Origin: Paraburkholderia sp. BL21I4N1
Lineage (GTDB): Bacteria; Pseudomonadota; Gammaproteobacteria; Burkholderiales; Burkholderiaceae
Length of the DNA: 64,000 bases
Assembly (NCBI RefSeq): GCF_002973525.1
Contig: NZ_PVEN01000008.1
Span: 284,506 to 348,505 of the forward strand
Reading direction: 5' to 3'
The translations under genes and the position numbers were made by a program. The notes beneath the pieces are model-generated. The model was not told the DNA's origin, searched no databases, and saw only the letters and a program-made list of their open reading frames with translations. Below, one piece after another: positions 34,493-44,602 of this stretch. The stretch's first letter is position 1. Every line of letters starts with the position of its first letter.

Positions 34493-35117
34493 GTTTTGGG
34501 TCATCGGTTTGTCAGATCGTCCGGTCGACGCCCGCCGGATACCGCCGAATCTCAATATCTAGCGCGCGACGATATGCCGTCGTGCTCTGTCGCCACGCAA
34601 CTCCCCCACCAAGATCAATCCCTGCAGCCTGCTTCTGTGCCGTCCCCGCACGAAATGACGGCGCTCGCCACCGTGATAAGCAAACGTAATCAGATCAATA
34701 TTTGTACCGCGTGATTATTAATCCCGGCCTCACTTCTTCATCCCATCTTAATAATAAGAATAAATGCAAGTCATTAAAAGATAGGAGAACAAGCTTGCAA
34801 TATGAATAAACCCGGAATACTATTGACTCGAACTAAACGTCTGCCCGATATATTTCGGCATGCCAAACAAATCCAATTAGCAGCTTAGGCACGGAGGGCA
34901 CATCCCGCCGTCGGATCGACGCGCCTGCACTGCCGCGCGGGCCTTGGCTATAAGCAAATGGAGATTAGCGGGATCAATCCTACTCCAGCACCATTAGATT
35001 TAAGATTTATTTGAGAAAATCACGTGATCACCTAGGAAATTCTTATTAACAACCACGCGAATTAAGACTCGCGCTCAATTCATCTTATCGGAAGAAAATC
35101 TGCGTTTTATTCACCCA
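34493..35117. other. AT-rich intergenic region upstream of the T6SS cluster
   Basis: About 620 bp without a gene. The part from about 34700 to 35100 is markedly AT-rich compared with the flanks, a usual target of H-NS-type silencers. It must hold the tssA promoter. No sigma-54 box or clear sigma-70 pair was found by eye. Confidence 0.5.
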
Positions 35118-36305
35118 ATGCATTCCATCGATCTCGCCCCCGTCAATCCGATTAGCCCGATCAGTTTCGAGCACCCCTGTGGCGCCGATCTGGAATACGA
35201 CGCCGAATTCATCGCGTTGCAGCAGGTTGCCTCCGGCCGTCGCGAACAACAATTCGGCGACACGCTGATTCCAGCCGTCGCACCGGACTGGCGGCAAGTG
35301 GCGGCACTGGCAATTGCGTTGCTCGGCAGATCGATCGACCTGCGCGTCTTCGCACTGTTAACGCTGGCCTGGACCCTGACCGACGGTCTCGAAGGCTACG
35401 CAAAGGGCATCTCACTCACGGCAGACACGCTCGATCAATTCTGGGAGCCTATTCATCCTCAGCTTCAGGTGGCCGGTGAATTCGATCCGCTTCCAAGGCT
35501 CAACGCATTGGCCGCATTCACGGATCGCGAGACGCTCGGACATGCGGCCCGCAGCGCCACGTTGCTGCACTGGCGGCTGGGTCCGCTATCCCTGCGGGAC
35601 GCGGCAGCCATCCTCGAGGGAAAACCGGCGTCAGCCGCGAACCTGGGTTCACAGCTCAACGCTGACCTGCAAGCGGAATTGCGCTCGGTGCTGGACGGCG
35701 CGCACAGCGAACTTGCCGTCGTGCGGCAAGTGGTCGATGCCATTGAACGCATATCGGGGCACGTCTCGGTGAATCTGGACTACGCGTGGATGCCGGATTT
35801 GAGCTCCGTTGAACATCCACTGGGCGTGGTCCTGCGGGCGGCCGAGAAATCCGCGGGCGCGAACCTGTCGCCGGTCGACGACCGTCTTGCGTTCCAACCC
35901 TCGCCGAATGCCCGATCCGAACAGGGTGACGAAACCCACTTGCAGCAGGAGCCCGTCCGGGACGAGCAGTCCACTCAGCCGTCCAGTATTACCCGTCAGA
36001 CTCAGCAACTCGACCCGGTATCGACATCCGCATCCGCACAACACCTTGCCAGCGTCCCCGAGCCATCCACCGGTCCGATCGCGCTTCGTTCACGCCACGA
36101 CGCCCTGCTCGCGCTCGAAAGCGTATGCCGCTATCTGGAGCGCACAGAGCTCAGCCATCCCGCGCCTTTGCTGCTACGCCGCGCGCAACGTCTGATGCAC
36201 ATGAACTTCCGCGAAATCGTGCGTGACATGGCGCCTGCCGCATTGCCGCAACTCGACGCGCTCGCGGGCGAGGCCCTGCAACCCGCGCCTAACTCCGGCA
36301 ACTGA
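35118..36305 (+). CDS. tssA: T6SS baseplate/tail assembly protein TssA
   Basis: This 395-residue protein has an ImpA-type N-terminal domain (about 10-130: FEHPCGADLEYDAEF, then DWRQVAALAIALLGRSIDLR). A long low-complexity Gln/Ser/Thr linker (about 270-325) and a short C-terminal helical domain (LESVCRYLERTELSHPAPLL, a VasJ/ImpA-C feature) follow. TssA primes sheath-tube polymerisation in the cytoplasm. It is the first gene of the cluster; no good ribosome-binding site precedes ATG 35118. Confidence 0.88.
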   Translation: MHSIDLAPVNPISPISFEHPCGADLEYDAEFIALQQVASGRREQQFGDTLIPAVAPDWRQVAALAIALLGRSIDLRVFALLTLAWTLTDGLEGYAKGISLTADTLDQFWEPIHPQLQVAGEFDPLPRLNALAAFTDRETLGHAARSATLLHWRLGPLSLRDAAAILEGKPASAANLGSQLNADLQAELRSVLDGAHSELAVVRQVVDAIERISGHVSVNLDYAWMPDLSSVEHPLGVVLRAAEKSAGANLSPVDDRLAFQPSPNARSEQGDETHLQQEPVRDEQSTQPSSITRQTQQLDPVSTSASAQHLASVPEPSTGPIALRSRHDALLALESVCRYLERTELSHPAPLLLRRAQRLMHMNFREIVRDMAPAALPQLDALAGEALQPAPNSGN

Positions 36306-36356
36306 CCCAATCCACACGTTATAACTGGCAAAAACTAACAGGGAGCGTAAATCAAC

Positions 36357-36893
36357 ATGATCCATTCGAACGCTTTGAAAGCAAAAGCAACAGGGCAGAA
36401 ATTCATCGCGCGAAATCGGGCGCCCCGCGTGCAGATCGAATACGACGTCGAGGTGTATGGCAGCGAGCACAAGGTGGAAATTCCCTTCGTGATGGGTGTC
36501 ATCGCCGATCTCGCAGGCAACTCCACCCGGCCTCTGCCCAGCTTCGAAGAGCGCAAATTCATGGAAATCGACGTCGACAACTTCGACGAACGGCTCAAGT
36601 CGATCCAACCGCGCGTAGCGCTTCACGTGCCGAACGATATTGCCGGTCACGGCACGCTTGCCGCCGAACTCACCTTCGAGTGCATGGCAGATTTCTCACC
36701 CGCCAGAATCGCGCGCCAGGTACCCGCGCTCGACCAGCTACTGCAGGCGCGTGCGCAATTGTCGAACCTGCTTTCCTATATGGACGGCAAAAGCGGTGCG
36801 GAAGCGTTGCTCACCGAGGCGTTGAAAAACCCCGCGTTGCTAAAAGCGCTTGCCGACCCATCGGTCCCTGCCGAAACAAAAAAATCGACATAG
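36357..36893 (+). CDS. tssB: T6SS sheath small subunit TssB (VipA)
   Basis: This 178-residue protein pairs with TssC to build the contractile sheath. The family signatures NRAPRVQIEYDVEVYG, PFVMGVIADLAG and FMEIDVDNFDERL are clear and the length is canonical. It lies 51 bp after tssA, and GGGAGCG (36341-36347) provides the ribosome-binding site. Confidence 0.96.
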   Translation: MIHSNALKAKATGQKFIARNRAPRVQIEYDVEVYGSEHKVEIPFVMGVIADLAGNSTRPLPSFEERKFMEIDVDNFDERLKSIQPRVALHVPNDIAGHGTLAAELTFECMADFSPARIARQVPALDQLLQARAQLSNLLSYMDGKSGAEALLTEALKNPALLKALADPSVPAETKKST

Positions 36894-36972
36894 CCCCCTA
36901 ACGAGACGGCTAACACGGATACGCGCGACCAGCGTGCATGACATCGACTCAGGATCGTTTTCGGAGATCACC

Positions 36973-38487
36973 ATGACCCTCGCACAGTCCATCACCCAGC
37001 AATCGGTCAGCCCGACGTTCACGGCCGAACATTTTTCAGCCGTACTGATGAGGGAATTCAATCCGCGCACCGAGCAAACGCAACAGGCCATCGACGGCGC
37101 GGTCAGAACGCTTGCGCTGCAGGCGCTGGAAAACGCCATCGTCATGTCCGACGACGCCTATCAGACGATCCAGGCTGTGATTGCTGAAATCGATCGCAAG
37201 CTGTCGCAGCAGATCAACACAATCATTCATCACCCCGATTTCCAGCAACTCGAATCGGCGTGGCGCGGATTGCACTATCTGGTCAACCACAGCGAAACGG
37301 ACGAATTGCTGAAGATCCGCTGCATGCCGATCAGCAAGACGGAACTGAGCCGCATGCTGAAACGGCACAAGGGCGTCGCATGGGATCAAAGCCCGTTATT
37401 TAAAAAGGTCTACGAGGAAGAATACGGCCAGTTCGGCGGCGAACCGCTCGGCTGCCTGGTCGGTGACTACTACTTCGACCACAGCCCGCCGGACGTCGAA
37501 ACGCTCGGCGAAATTGCCAGGATTGCCGCCGCCGCGCACTGCCCGTTCATCACGGGCGCCTCGCCTGCCGTCATGCAAATGGCGTCGTGGCAAGAACTGT
37601 CGAATCCCCGCGACCTCAGCAAGATTTTTCAGAACAGCGAATACGCCGCGTGGCGCCACCTGCGTGAGTCTGACGATTCACGTTATCTCGGCCTGACCAT
37701 GCCGCGTTTTCTCGCGCGCCTGCCCTATGGCGCACGCGAGAATCCGGTCGACGCCTTCGACTTCGAGGAAGACACCGAGGGCGCCAATCATGAACGCTAC
37801 GCGTGGATCAACTCCGCGTACGCGATGGCGACCAACGTCAATCGCTCGTTCAAATATTACGGCTGGTGTACGTCGATTCGCGGCGTCGAATCGGGCGGCA
37901 CGGTGCAGGATTTGCCCACCCACACGTTTCCCACCGACGACGGCGGCGTCGACATCAAGTGTCCAACTGAAATAGCCATCAGCGACCGGCGCGAGGCGGA
38001 ACTCGCCAAGAACGGCTTCATGCCGTTCGTGCATCGCAAGAACTCCAACTGCGCAACGTTTATCGGTGCGCAATCGCTGCAACGGCCCGCCGAATACCAC
38101 GATGCCACCGCCGCCGACAACGCGCAACTGGCCGCGCGTCTGCCTTATCTGTTCGCGTGTTGCCGCTTTGCTCATTACCTGAAGTGCATTGTGCGCGACA
38201 AGATCGGCTCGTTCAGGGAACGCAGCGACATGGAGACGTGGTTGAACAACTGGATCATGAATTACGTCGACGGCGACCCAGTCAACTCGTCGCATGACAC
38301 CAAGGCGAAAAAACCGCTGGCGGCGGCTCAAATCGTGGTTGAAGACATGGAAAACAACCCCGGCTACTACAGCGCCAAATTCTTCCTGCGCCCGCACTAT
38401 CAGCTGGAAGGTCTCACCGTCTCATTGCGGCTAGTGTCGAAGCTGCCGGCGCTGAAAGACAGCGCGACATCAACGTGTCGATTCTAG
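36973..38487 (+). CDS. tssC: T6SS sheath large subunit TssC (VipB)
   Basis: This 504-residue large sheath protein shows the typical segments FQQLESAWRGLHYLV, GEYGFGG-type GQFGGEPLGCLVGDYYF, LPYG and the C-terminal FFLRPHYQLEGLTVSLRLVS. ATG 36973 with GGAG at 36963-36966 gives the usual TssC N-terminus; the frame is open from 36850, but that part overlaps tssB. It lies 79 bp after tssB. Confidence 0.96.
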   Translation: MTLAQSITQQSVSPTFTAEHFSAVLMREFNPRTEQTQQAIDGAVRTLALQALENAIVMSDDAYQTIQAVIAEIDRKLSQQINTIIHHPDFQQLESAWRGLHYLVNHSETDELLKIRCMPISKTELSRMLKRHKGVAWDQSPLFKKVYEEEYGQFGGEPLGCLVGDYYFDHSPPDVETLGEIARIAAAAHCPFITGASPAVMQMASWQELSNPRDLSKIFQNSEYAAWRHLRESDDSRYLGLTMPRFLARLPYGARENPVDAFDFEEDTEGANHERYAWINSAYAMATNVNRSFKYYGWCTSIRGVESGGTVQDLPTHTFPTDDGGVDIKCPTEIAISDRREAELAKNGFMPFVHRKNSNCATFIGAQSLQRPAEYHDATAADNAQLAARLPYLFACCRFAHYLKCIVRDKIGSFRERSDMETWLNNWIMNYVDGDPVNSSHDTKAKKPLAAAQIVVEDMENNPGYYSAKFFLRPHYQLEGLTVSLRLVSKLPALKDSATSTCRF

Positions 38488-38530
38488 ACATCAGATCCTC
38501 AGCCTCGCTTCATCGAATAGGAACGAAAAA

Positions 38531-39013
38531 ATGTCAGTAGATATGTATCTGCGGGTAGACGGCGTCACCGGCGAATCAAAAGACGCCAACCATAAAGGGT
38601 GGATCGACATCCAGTCCTATTCGTGGGGCGCGGCGCAGCCCGGCAATATGGCGACCGGAAGCGGTGGCGGCATCGGCAAGGTTAGTTTCCACGACCTGGA
38701 GGTCGAAACCTTCATGGATAAGGCCGCGCCGGCGATCCTCAAGTACTGCGCCAACGGCAGGCACTTGCCACAAGTCGAAGTCTCGGTGTGCAAAGCGGGC
38801 GGTTCGCAGATCGAATATCTGCGAATCACGTTGTCGGAGGTGCTGGTCACGTCCGTCTCGCAGGGCGCCGCGAGAACGTCCGAGGCGGTGCAGGTCACTT
38901 ACGCATTCCAGGCAGCCAAGGTGAGAAAACAGTATTGGGAGCAGACCGACCAAGGCAATCGGGGCGGCGAAAGCGTACTCGCCTGGGACGTCAAGCAGAA
39001 CCGCGAGGTTTGA
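38531..39013 (+). CDS. hcp: T6SS tube protein Hcp (TssD)
   Basis: This 160-residue Hcp1-family protein stacks as hexameric rings to form the inner tube and is secreted. It begins MSVDMYLRVDGVTGESKD, contains IQSYSWGAAQPG and ends WDVKQNREV, all standard. No C-terminal effector extension is present. It lies 43 bp after tssC. Confidence 0.96.
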   Translation: MSVDMYLRVDGVTGESKDANHKGWIDIQSYSWGAAQPGNMATGSGGGIGKVSFHDLEVETFMDKAAPAILKYCANGRHLPQVEVSVCKAGGSQIEYLRITLSEVLVTSVSQGAARTSEAVQVTYAFQAAKVRKQYWEQTDQGNRGGESVLAWDVKQNREV

Positions 39014-39063
39014 GCCCTTCTCTTTTCCGCGAGTCGTACGGGCAAACAAACGCGACTGCCCGC

Positions 39064-39654
39064 ATGGCTCGCCCGCGAGCGAGACTATCTGTGAACGAGC
39101 CTTCTTTTTTGCGCGAGACGCGGGATTCCGCGGCGCCGCGCCGTAGACCGTGCTTCGACGTTCAGCCCATGCTGCTGGATCGCCTGACGGCCCACCGTTC
39201 GCCCGCATCGAACGAACTGGGCGGACGCTACGCGCCGTCGCATACGGCGCTGCGCACGGCATTGCGCGAATCGATTCTGCGCGATCTTGGCTGGCTCATG
39301 AATAGTGTCCCGCTAGACGCCACCGACAATCTCAACGCCTATCCACACGTACACCGCTCGGTGATCAACTTCGGCATGAACGCGGTGGTCGGCTCGTGTA
39401 CTCCGGTCAACGGTTGGACACCTATCGAAAGCGCGATTCGCGAAGCGATCACGCAGTTCGAGCCGCGTATTCTGGCCGACAGCATCGAGGTGCGATGCGT
39501 TGCCGGATCAACCGCGGTTCGACCCGGCCACACGCTACCGCTGGAGATCAGCGGAGAGTTGTGGGTCGGCGACTCGTCGCAGGCGTTTGTGTTGCGCTCA
39601 CAGATCGACCTCGAAAATGGCCGAGTCACGTTGCGCTCTCCGGGTATCGCGTAA
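39064..39654 (+). CDS. tssE: T6SS baseplate protein TssE (gp25-like)
   Basis: This protein of about 196 residues has a gp25/GPW lysozyme-like fold in its second half (SILRDLGWLMNSV, then HRSVINFGMNAVVG, then LEISGELWV). TssE links baseplate and sheath. ATG 39064 is used; GTG 39091 is an alternative, and neither has a strong ribosome-binding site. Its stop codon overlaps the tssF start (TAATG), so translation is coupled. Confidence 0.88.
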   Translation: MARPRARLSVNEPSFLRETRDSAAPRRRPCFDVQPMLLDRLTAHRSPASNELGGRYAPSHTALRTALRESILRDLGWLMNSVPLDATDNLNAYPHVHRSVINFGMNAVVGSCTPVNGWTPIESAIREAITQFEPRILADSIEVRCVAGSTAVRPGHTLPLEISGELWVGDSSQAFVLRSQIDLENGRVTLRSPGIA

Positions 39655-41534
39655 TGGACGCACGCCTGCTCGACTACTACAACCGTGAACTTGCCTACCT
39701 GCGGGAGCTCGGCGCCGAGTTCGCCGAAGCGTTTCCGAACACCGCCGGCCATCTCGGCATGGACAGCACGCGCGTTCAGGATCCGTATGTCGAGCGGCTG
39801 CTGGAAGGTTTCAGCTTCTTGACGGCACGCATCCACTTGAAGATGGACGCCGAATTTCCGCGCTTTTCGCAGCGGCTGCTGGACGTCGTCTACCCGAACT
39901 ACCTGGCGCCGTTGCCGTCGATGGCGATCGTCAACGTGCAGCCCAATCTGCGTGAAGGCAGCCTGCACGAGGGCTACAAGTTGCCAGCCGGGACACCGCT
40001 ACGCGCGCATCTCGCTCAAGGAGAGCAGACCGCCTGCGACTTTCGCACGGCGCACGCGCTGACGCTGTGGCCGTTACGCGTGGCGGAGGTCAGGTTGCGT
40101 GGTGTGCCCACGGAGTTACCGCTGGCCCGCCTCAATGTTCAAGGCGAAGTACACGCCGCGTTGCACGTGCGGTTTGAAGTCTGCGGCGCCGACAGTGTGA
40201 GCCAATTGCCGCTCGACACGTTGACGTTTTTCCTCGGCGGCGCGGAAAACCAGGCGTTGCCCTTGTTGGAACTGGTGCTCGCGCACTGTGTCGGCGTAGT
40301 CTGCGACGACGGCGCGCAGACCGCCAACCGTTGCTCGCTGCTCGACAGTGAAGCGCTCCACCACGAAGGATTCGATGCGGCCCAGGCGCTGCTGCCCTGT
40401 GGCATGCGCTCGTTCCAGGGCTATCGGCTGCTGCACGAGTACTTCGCGTTCCCGGCGCGCTTCCTGTTTTTCAGCATCAGGCATCTGCGCGCCGCGTTGC
40501 GCAAGATCGAAGGCACGACGTTTTCGCTGACCATCCTGCTCGACAAGGCGGTGCCTGAGCTTGAGCGCTCGGTCGACACCCGCAGTCTCGCGCTGTTCTG
40601 CACGCCGGTTATCAATCTGTTTCCGAAACGCACGGATCGCATCGCGGTTTCGCTGCAGCGGCACGAACATCATCTGGTGGTGGACCGTACGAGGCCGCTC
40701 GACCACGAGATCCACACCGTCGAGAAAGTGACCGGGCATCTGCAGTCCGCCGGCGGTCACTGCGAATTCCGGCCGTTCTACGGCACGTTTTCCGGCGACG
40801 CGCCCGGCGGCCACGGTCGCTATTTCTCGGTCCGTCGCGAGCCTCGCCTCGGTAACGCCGCGCGCGGACAAGGCCACAGCAACGCGCCGGCCGCTTACAG
40901 CGGCAGCGAAGTGTTCCTGTCACTGGTCGACCAGCACGACGCGCCGTTTTCCGACGATCTGCGCCAGTTGTCGGTCGAAGCGCTCTGCACCAACCGCGAC
41001 CTCGCACCGCTGATTCCGCTCGCCGGCACCAGCGATTTCAGCTTGCGGATTTCCGCCCCCGTCAGCGCCGTCAAAGTGCTGCGCGGACCCACACCGCCGC
41101 GTCCGGCGCTCGCCGATAGCGATATCACCTGGCGCCTGATCAGCCATCTCGGTCTCAACTATCTGACGCTAACCGATCTCGACAACCGGGAAGGCGCACA
41201 AGTGCTGCGCGAGTTGCTCGAACTCTATGCGGGCGCCGCGCAAGCCGACGCGATGCAGCAGATCCGGGGGCTGCGTGGCGTTCAGGTTCAACCCGTGTAC
41301 CGCCAGTTGCCGCAACCGGGTCCGCTGATATTCGGCCGCGGCGTGGCCGTTTCGCTGATGCTCGACGAGTTGGCGTTTGCCGGCGCCAGTCCCTATTTGT
41401 TCGGTGCGGTGCTGGAGCAATTTTTCGCTCGTCATGTGTCGCTAAACAGCTTCAGCGAACTCGCCGTGGCAACGCTGCAGCGCGGTGAAATCAACCGATG
41501 GGCGCCGCGTGTCGGCTGCCGCCCGATCGCATGA
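39654..41534 (+). CDS. tssF: T6SS baseplate protein TssF
   Basis: This 626-residue baseplate wedge subunit has the canonical N-terminus LLDYYNRELAYLRELGAEFA and the segment DPYVERLLEGFSFLTARIH. The C-terminal FGRGVAVSLMLDELAFAG and HVSLNSFSEL segments are also standard. ATG 39654 overlaps the tssE stop; upstream codons in the same frame lie inside tssE. Confidence 0.95.
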   Translation: MDARLLDYYNRELAYLRELGAEFAEAFPNTAGHLGMDSTRVQDPYVERLLEGFSFLTARIHLKMDAEFPRFSQRLLDVVYPNYLAPLPSMAIVNVQPNLREGSLHEGYKLPAGTPLRAHLAQGEQTACDFRTAHALTLWPLRVAEVRLRGVPTELPLARLNVQGEVHAALHVRFEVCGADSVSQLPLDTLTFFLGGAENQALPLLELVLAHCVGVVCDDGAQTANRCSLLDSEALHHEGFDAAQALLPCGMRSFQGYRLLHEYFAFPARFLFFSIRHLRAALRKIEGTTFSLTILLDKAVPELERSVDTRSLALFCTPVINLFPKRTDRIAVSLQRHEHHLVVDRTRPLDHEIHTVEKVTGHLQSAGGHCEFRPFYGTFSGDAPGGHGRYFSVRREPRLGNAARGQGHSNAPAAYSGSEVFLSLVDQHDAPFSDDLRQLSVEALCTNRDLAPLIPLAGTSDFSLRISAPVSAVKVLRGPTPPRPALADSDITWRLISHLGLNYLTLTDLDNREGAQVLRELLELYAGAAQADAMQQIRGLRGVQVQPVYRQLPQPGPLIFGRGVAVSLMLDELAFAGASPYLFGAVLEQFFARHVSLNSFSELAVATLQRGEINRWAPRVGCRPIA

Positions 41535-42610
41535 CCGGCGCCGCTCATCCGTCGCTGCCGCGCTTCTGGCAGCAGGTCGCAAACGCGCCGCACGCGTACG
41601 ACCTGTACGCGCTGTTGCGCTGGCTCGACGCCCGCGCCGGCAAGCCGGCGCGGCTCGGATACGCTGCGCATCCGGCCGATGAGCCGCTGCGCATCGGCCA
41701 GCAGCCGACGCTCGTGTTCGCGCCCGCCGCGCTGGCGACCGCAACGCCGGCGAGTGAAGGCGCGCCGCCGCGCATGTCGATCTATGGCTTCGGCCTGTTC
41801 GGGCCGAACGGTCCGTTGCCGCTTCATTTGACCGAATACGCACGCGACCGAGCACGCAATCATGGCGACGCCGCGTTGACGGCATTCGCCGATCTGTTTC
41901 ATCACCGGTTGGTGCTGCTGTTTTACCGCGCATGGGCCGACGCACAAGCTACCGTGAGCCTCGACCGTGGCGCGGGCGCGCGCTTCGATACCTATATCGC
42001 GAGCCTGATCCATCTGGGGTTGCCGTCGCAGACGCCGCGCGGCGGCCTGCCCGCTCACGCCTGTCACTTCATGGCTGGGCATCTGGTGCGGCAGACCCGC
42101 AACCCGGCGGGACTTCAGCAGATCCTGCAAGCGTATCTCGGCGTGCCGGTGGCGATCGTCGAATTTGTACCGCACTGGATACCGGTCGACGCGTCGCAAC
42201 GCACCCGACTCCACGGCAGCGCGGCGAACCGCGGTCTCGGCAGCGGTGCGTTGCTCGGCGTCGCCGTGCGCGACGTGCAGTCGAAGTTCGAGCTCAGGCT
42301 GGGCCCGTTATCGCGCGCACGGTTTTTAGCACTCTTGCCACGCACGCCGCGCGCGCGTCAGGTGGTGCAGTGGGTGCGTCTGTACGGCGGCGTCGAATGG
42401 GCGTGGGACCTGCGGCTGGTTCTGGCCGCCGACCAGGTCCGCGGCGTCACATTAGGCGGTGATAGCCCGAACAGTTCGCCATTGGGCTGGGGCAGCTGGC
42501 TCGGCGCCCACGCAAGCACCAACACCAGCACCAGCGCCAACACCAACACCACCACCGACGATTTCGTCTACCAACCCGAACTCTACGAACAGGAAACCGC
42601 CACTGCCTAG
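41498..42610 (+). CDS. tssG: T6SS baseplate protein TssG
   Basis: This 370-residue partner of TssF has FYDLYALLRWLDA-type and FGLFGPNGPLPLHLTEYARD segments that identify it. The C-terminal 40 residues are an unusual Asn/Thr/Ser-rich stretch (STNTSTSANTNTTTDDF) coded by a low-complexity tract at about 42513-42560. ATG 41498 overlaps tssF by 37 bp; ATG 41531, which overlaps the tssF stop as ATGA, is an equally good start. In many clusters clpV follows here; in this one vgrG does. Confidence 0.92.
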   Translation: MGAACRLPPDRMTGAAHPSLPRFWQQVANAPHAYDLYALLRWLDARAGKPARLGYAAHPADEPLRIGQQPTLVFAPAALATATPASEGAPPRMSIYGFGLFGPNGPLPLHLTEYARDRARNHGDAALTAFADLFHHRLVLLFYRAWADAQATVSLDRGAGARFDTYIASLIHLGLPSQTPRGGLPAHACHFMAGHLVRQTRNPAGLQQILQAYLGVPVAIVEFVPHWIPVDASQRTRLHGSAANRGLGSGALLGVAVRDVQSKFELRLGPLSRARFLALLPRTPRARQVVQWVRLYGGVEWAWDLRLVLAADQVRGVTLGGDSPNSSPLGWGSWLGAHASTNTSTSANTNTTTDDFVYQPELYEQETATA

Positions 42611-42663
42611 GCCGGCCTCGAAACCGCACTCCCATCCCACACCCGTCGCTCAAGAAACTCGTC

Positions 42664-44577
42664 ATGAACCACATCGTCACCGCCCGCACGCCGCTCGAAC
42701 CCGCCATGCTCGCGTTCCGTTCGCTGACCGGCGCGGAAATGCTGTCGTCGCTGTATGAGTTTCAGGTGGAACTGGTCAGCCCTTCCGCGTCGCTCGATAT
42801 GAATACGCTGCTCGGCAAGCTGCTCTCGCTCGACATCGTCACGAGCTCCGGCGCGCTGCGCCATCTCGGCGGCCAGATCGCGCGCTGCGCCTTCAGCGGC
42901 CGCGAAACCAGCACGGTGCGCAGCTACGTCTACACGATCACGCTGCGTCCGTGGCTTTGGTATCTCACGCAGAGCACCGATTGCCGGATCTTCCAGAACC
43001 TGTCGGTCGTGGAGATTCTGCGTCAGGTGTTCGGCAAATACAGTTTCCAGGTCGACGAGCGTCTGCTGACCGCGTATCGCAATTGGGACTACTGCGTGCA
43101 GTACGAGGAAAGCGATTTCGCGTTCGTCAGCCGGTTGATGGAGCAGGAAGGCATCTACTACTTTTTCCGTCATGAAGCGGACCAGCAGGTGCTGGTGCTG
43201 GCCGACGACCTCAGCGCGCACGACCCGCTGCCAGGCCATGCGACGCTGTCCTGGCTCGCCGCCGACCGCCTCGCGCTGCCCACCGAAGAAGGCGTCGACG
43301 TCTGGCATCCGGCGGTCGAACTACGCCCCGGCGCATATAGCGTCGACGACTACGACTTCCGCAAACCGCAAGCCGATCTGTCGCAAGTGCGCGCCAGGCC
43401 GTTGAGCGCCGAGCACGGCGGATACACGAAATACCAATGGCGAGGCGGCTATATCGAAGCCGAGCAGGGCGAACACTATGCACGCGTGCGCCTCGAAGCG
43501 GAACAGGCCGCGCACGCGCGCGTTCAGGCGCATACGCGTTTGCGCGCGATCGCGCCGGGTTACCTGTTCACACTGCAAAACTGTCCGCGACAAGTGGAAA
43601 ACCGCGCCTGCCTGATAGTCGGCGTGAGCTATCGACTGCAGGAAGGCGGCTACGCAACCGGCAGCGGCAAAGCCCGCTACGAATTCGATTTCATCGCGCA
43701 ACCCGCATCGCTGCCCTATCGCGCGCCGAGCGTGACCGCCGTGCCGAGGGCGACCGGTCCGCAAACCGCCGTGGTTGTCGGACCCGCCGGCCACGAGCTC
43801 TGGACCGATCAATACGGCCGCGTGAAATTGCAGTTTCGTTGGGACCGCTACGGCGCGCGCGACGAAAACAGTTCGTGCTGGGTACGCGTGTCGAGCGCAT
43901 GGGCCGGCGCCCAGTTCGGTGGCATTCATGTGCCGCGAATCGGCCAGGAGGTCGTGGTCGATTTTCTGAACGGCGAACTCGACCGGCCGCTCGTCACGGG
44001 CCGCGTCTACAACGCCGACCAGATGCCGCCCTTCAGCCTGCCGGAAGCCGCGACCCAAAGCGGTTTCGTCACGCGCACACCCGGCGGCACGCGCGCGAAC
44101 GCCAATTTGCTGAGTTTCGAAGACAAGCGCGGTGTGGAAAAGATCAGCCTGCATGCGGAGCGCGACTACGCGCTATCGGTGGAAAACGACGCGACGCACG
44201 ACGTCGGCGGCGACAAAACCGAATCGGTCGCGAACAACACGTCGACCACCGTCGGCGGTAGTTCATCCGTCTCGGTCAAAGGCGATTCGACCTCGATCAC
44301 GCTTGGCACATCACGCTCGTTTACAGCGCATCAGATCAGCGTGCTCGGCACCGGCCTCAGCATGACGGGCGCGAGCGCGGGCGTGACCGGCTCGGCCATG
44401 TCCGCAAACGGTTCGTGGGTCGGCGCGAACGGCTCGAGCGTCACCACGACCGGGACGTCGGTTTCCTCCACCGGCTCGTCCGTTTCCGCGACCGGCTCGT
44501 CGGTCAGCAGCACCGGTTCGAGCGTCAGTGCGACCGGCGTGTCGTACAGCACCGTGGGCCTGTCGGTCACGTTCTGA
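42664..44577 (+). CDS. vgrG: T6SS spike protein VgrG (TssI)
   Basis: This 637-residue spike protein has the gp27-like region over about the first 370 residues (TARTPLEPAMLAFRSLTGAE, WLWYLTQSTDCRIFQNLSVV). A gp5 OB fold follows (AVVVGPAGHELWTDQYGRVKLQF, QEVVVDFLNGELDRP), then a beta-helix. The last 90 residues are a degenerate Ser/Thr/Gly repeat (SVSSTGSSVSATG and variants) with no separate effector domain, so it probably carries cargo through the DUF4150/PAAR-like tip protein coded downstream. Confidence 0.95.
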   Translation: MNHIVTARTPLEPAMLAFRSLTGAEMLSSLYEFQVELVSPSASLDMNTLLGKLLSLDIVTSSGALRHLGGQIARCAFSGRETSTVRSYVYTITLRPWLWYLTQSTDCRIFQNLSVVEILRQVFGKYSFQVDERLLTAYRNWDYCVQYEESDFAFVSRLMEQEGIYYFFRHEADQQVLVLADDLSAHDPLPGHATLSWLAADRLALPTEEGVDVWHPAVELRPGAYSVDDYDFRKPQADLSQVRARPLSAEHGGYTKYQWRGGYIEAEQGEHYARVRLEAEQAAHARVQAHTRLRAIAPGYLFTLQNCPRQVENRACLIVGVSYRLQEGGYATGSGKARYEFDFIAQPASLPYRAPSVTAVPRATGPQTAVVVGPAGHELWTDQYGRVKLQFRWDRYGARDENSSCWVRVSSAWAGAQFGGIHVPRIGQEVVVDFLNGELDRPLVTGRVYNADQMPPFSLPEAATQSGFVTRTPGGTRANANLLSFEDKRGVEKISLHAERDYALSVENDATHDVGGDKTESVANNTSTTVGGSSSVSVKGDSTSITLGTSRSFTAHQISVLGTGLSMTGASAGVTGSAMSANGSWVGANGSSVTTTGTSVSSTGSSVSATGSSVSSTGSSVSATGVSYSTVGLSVTF

Positions 44578-44602
44578 CAGCGGCCATCTAACTCCATCCG
44601 CC

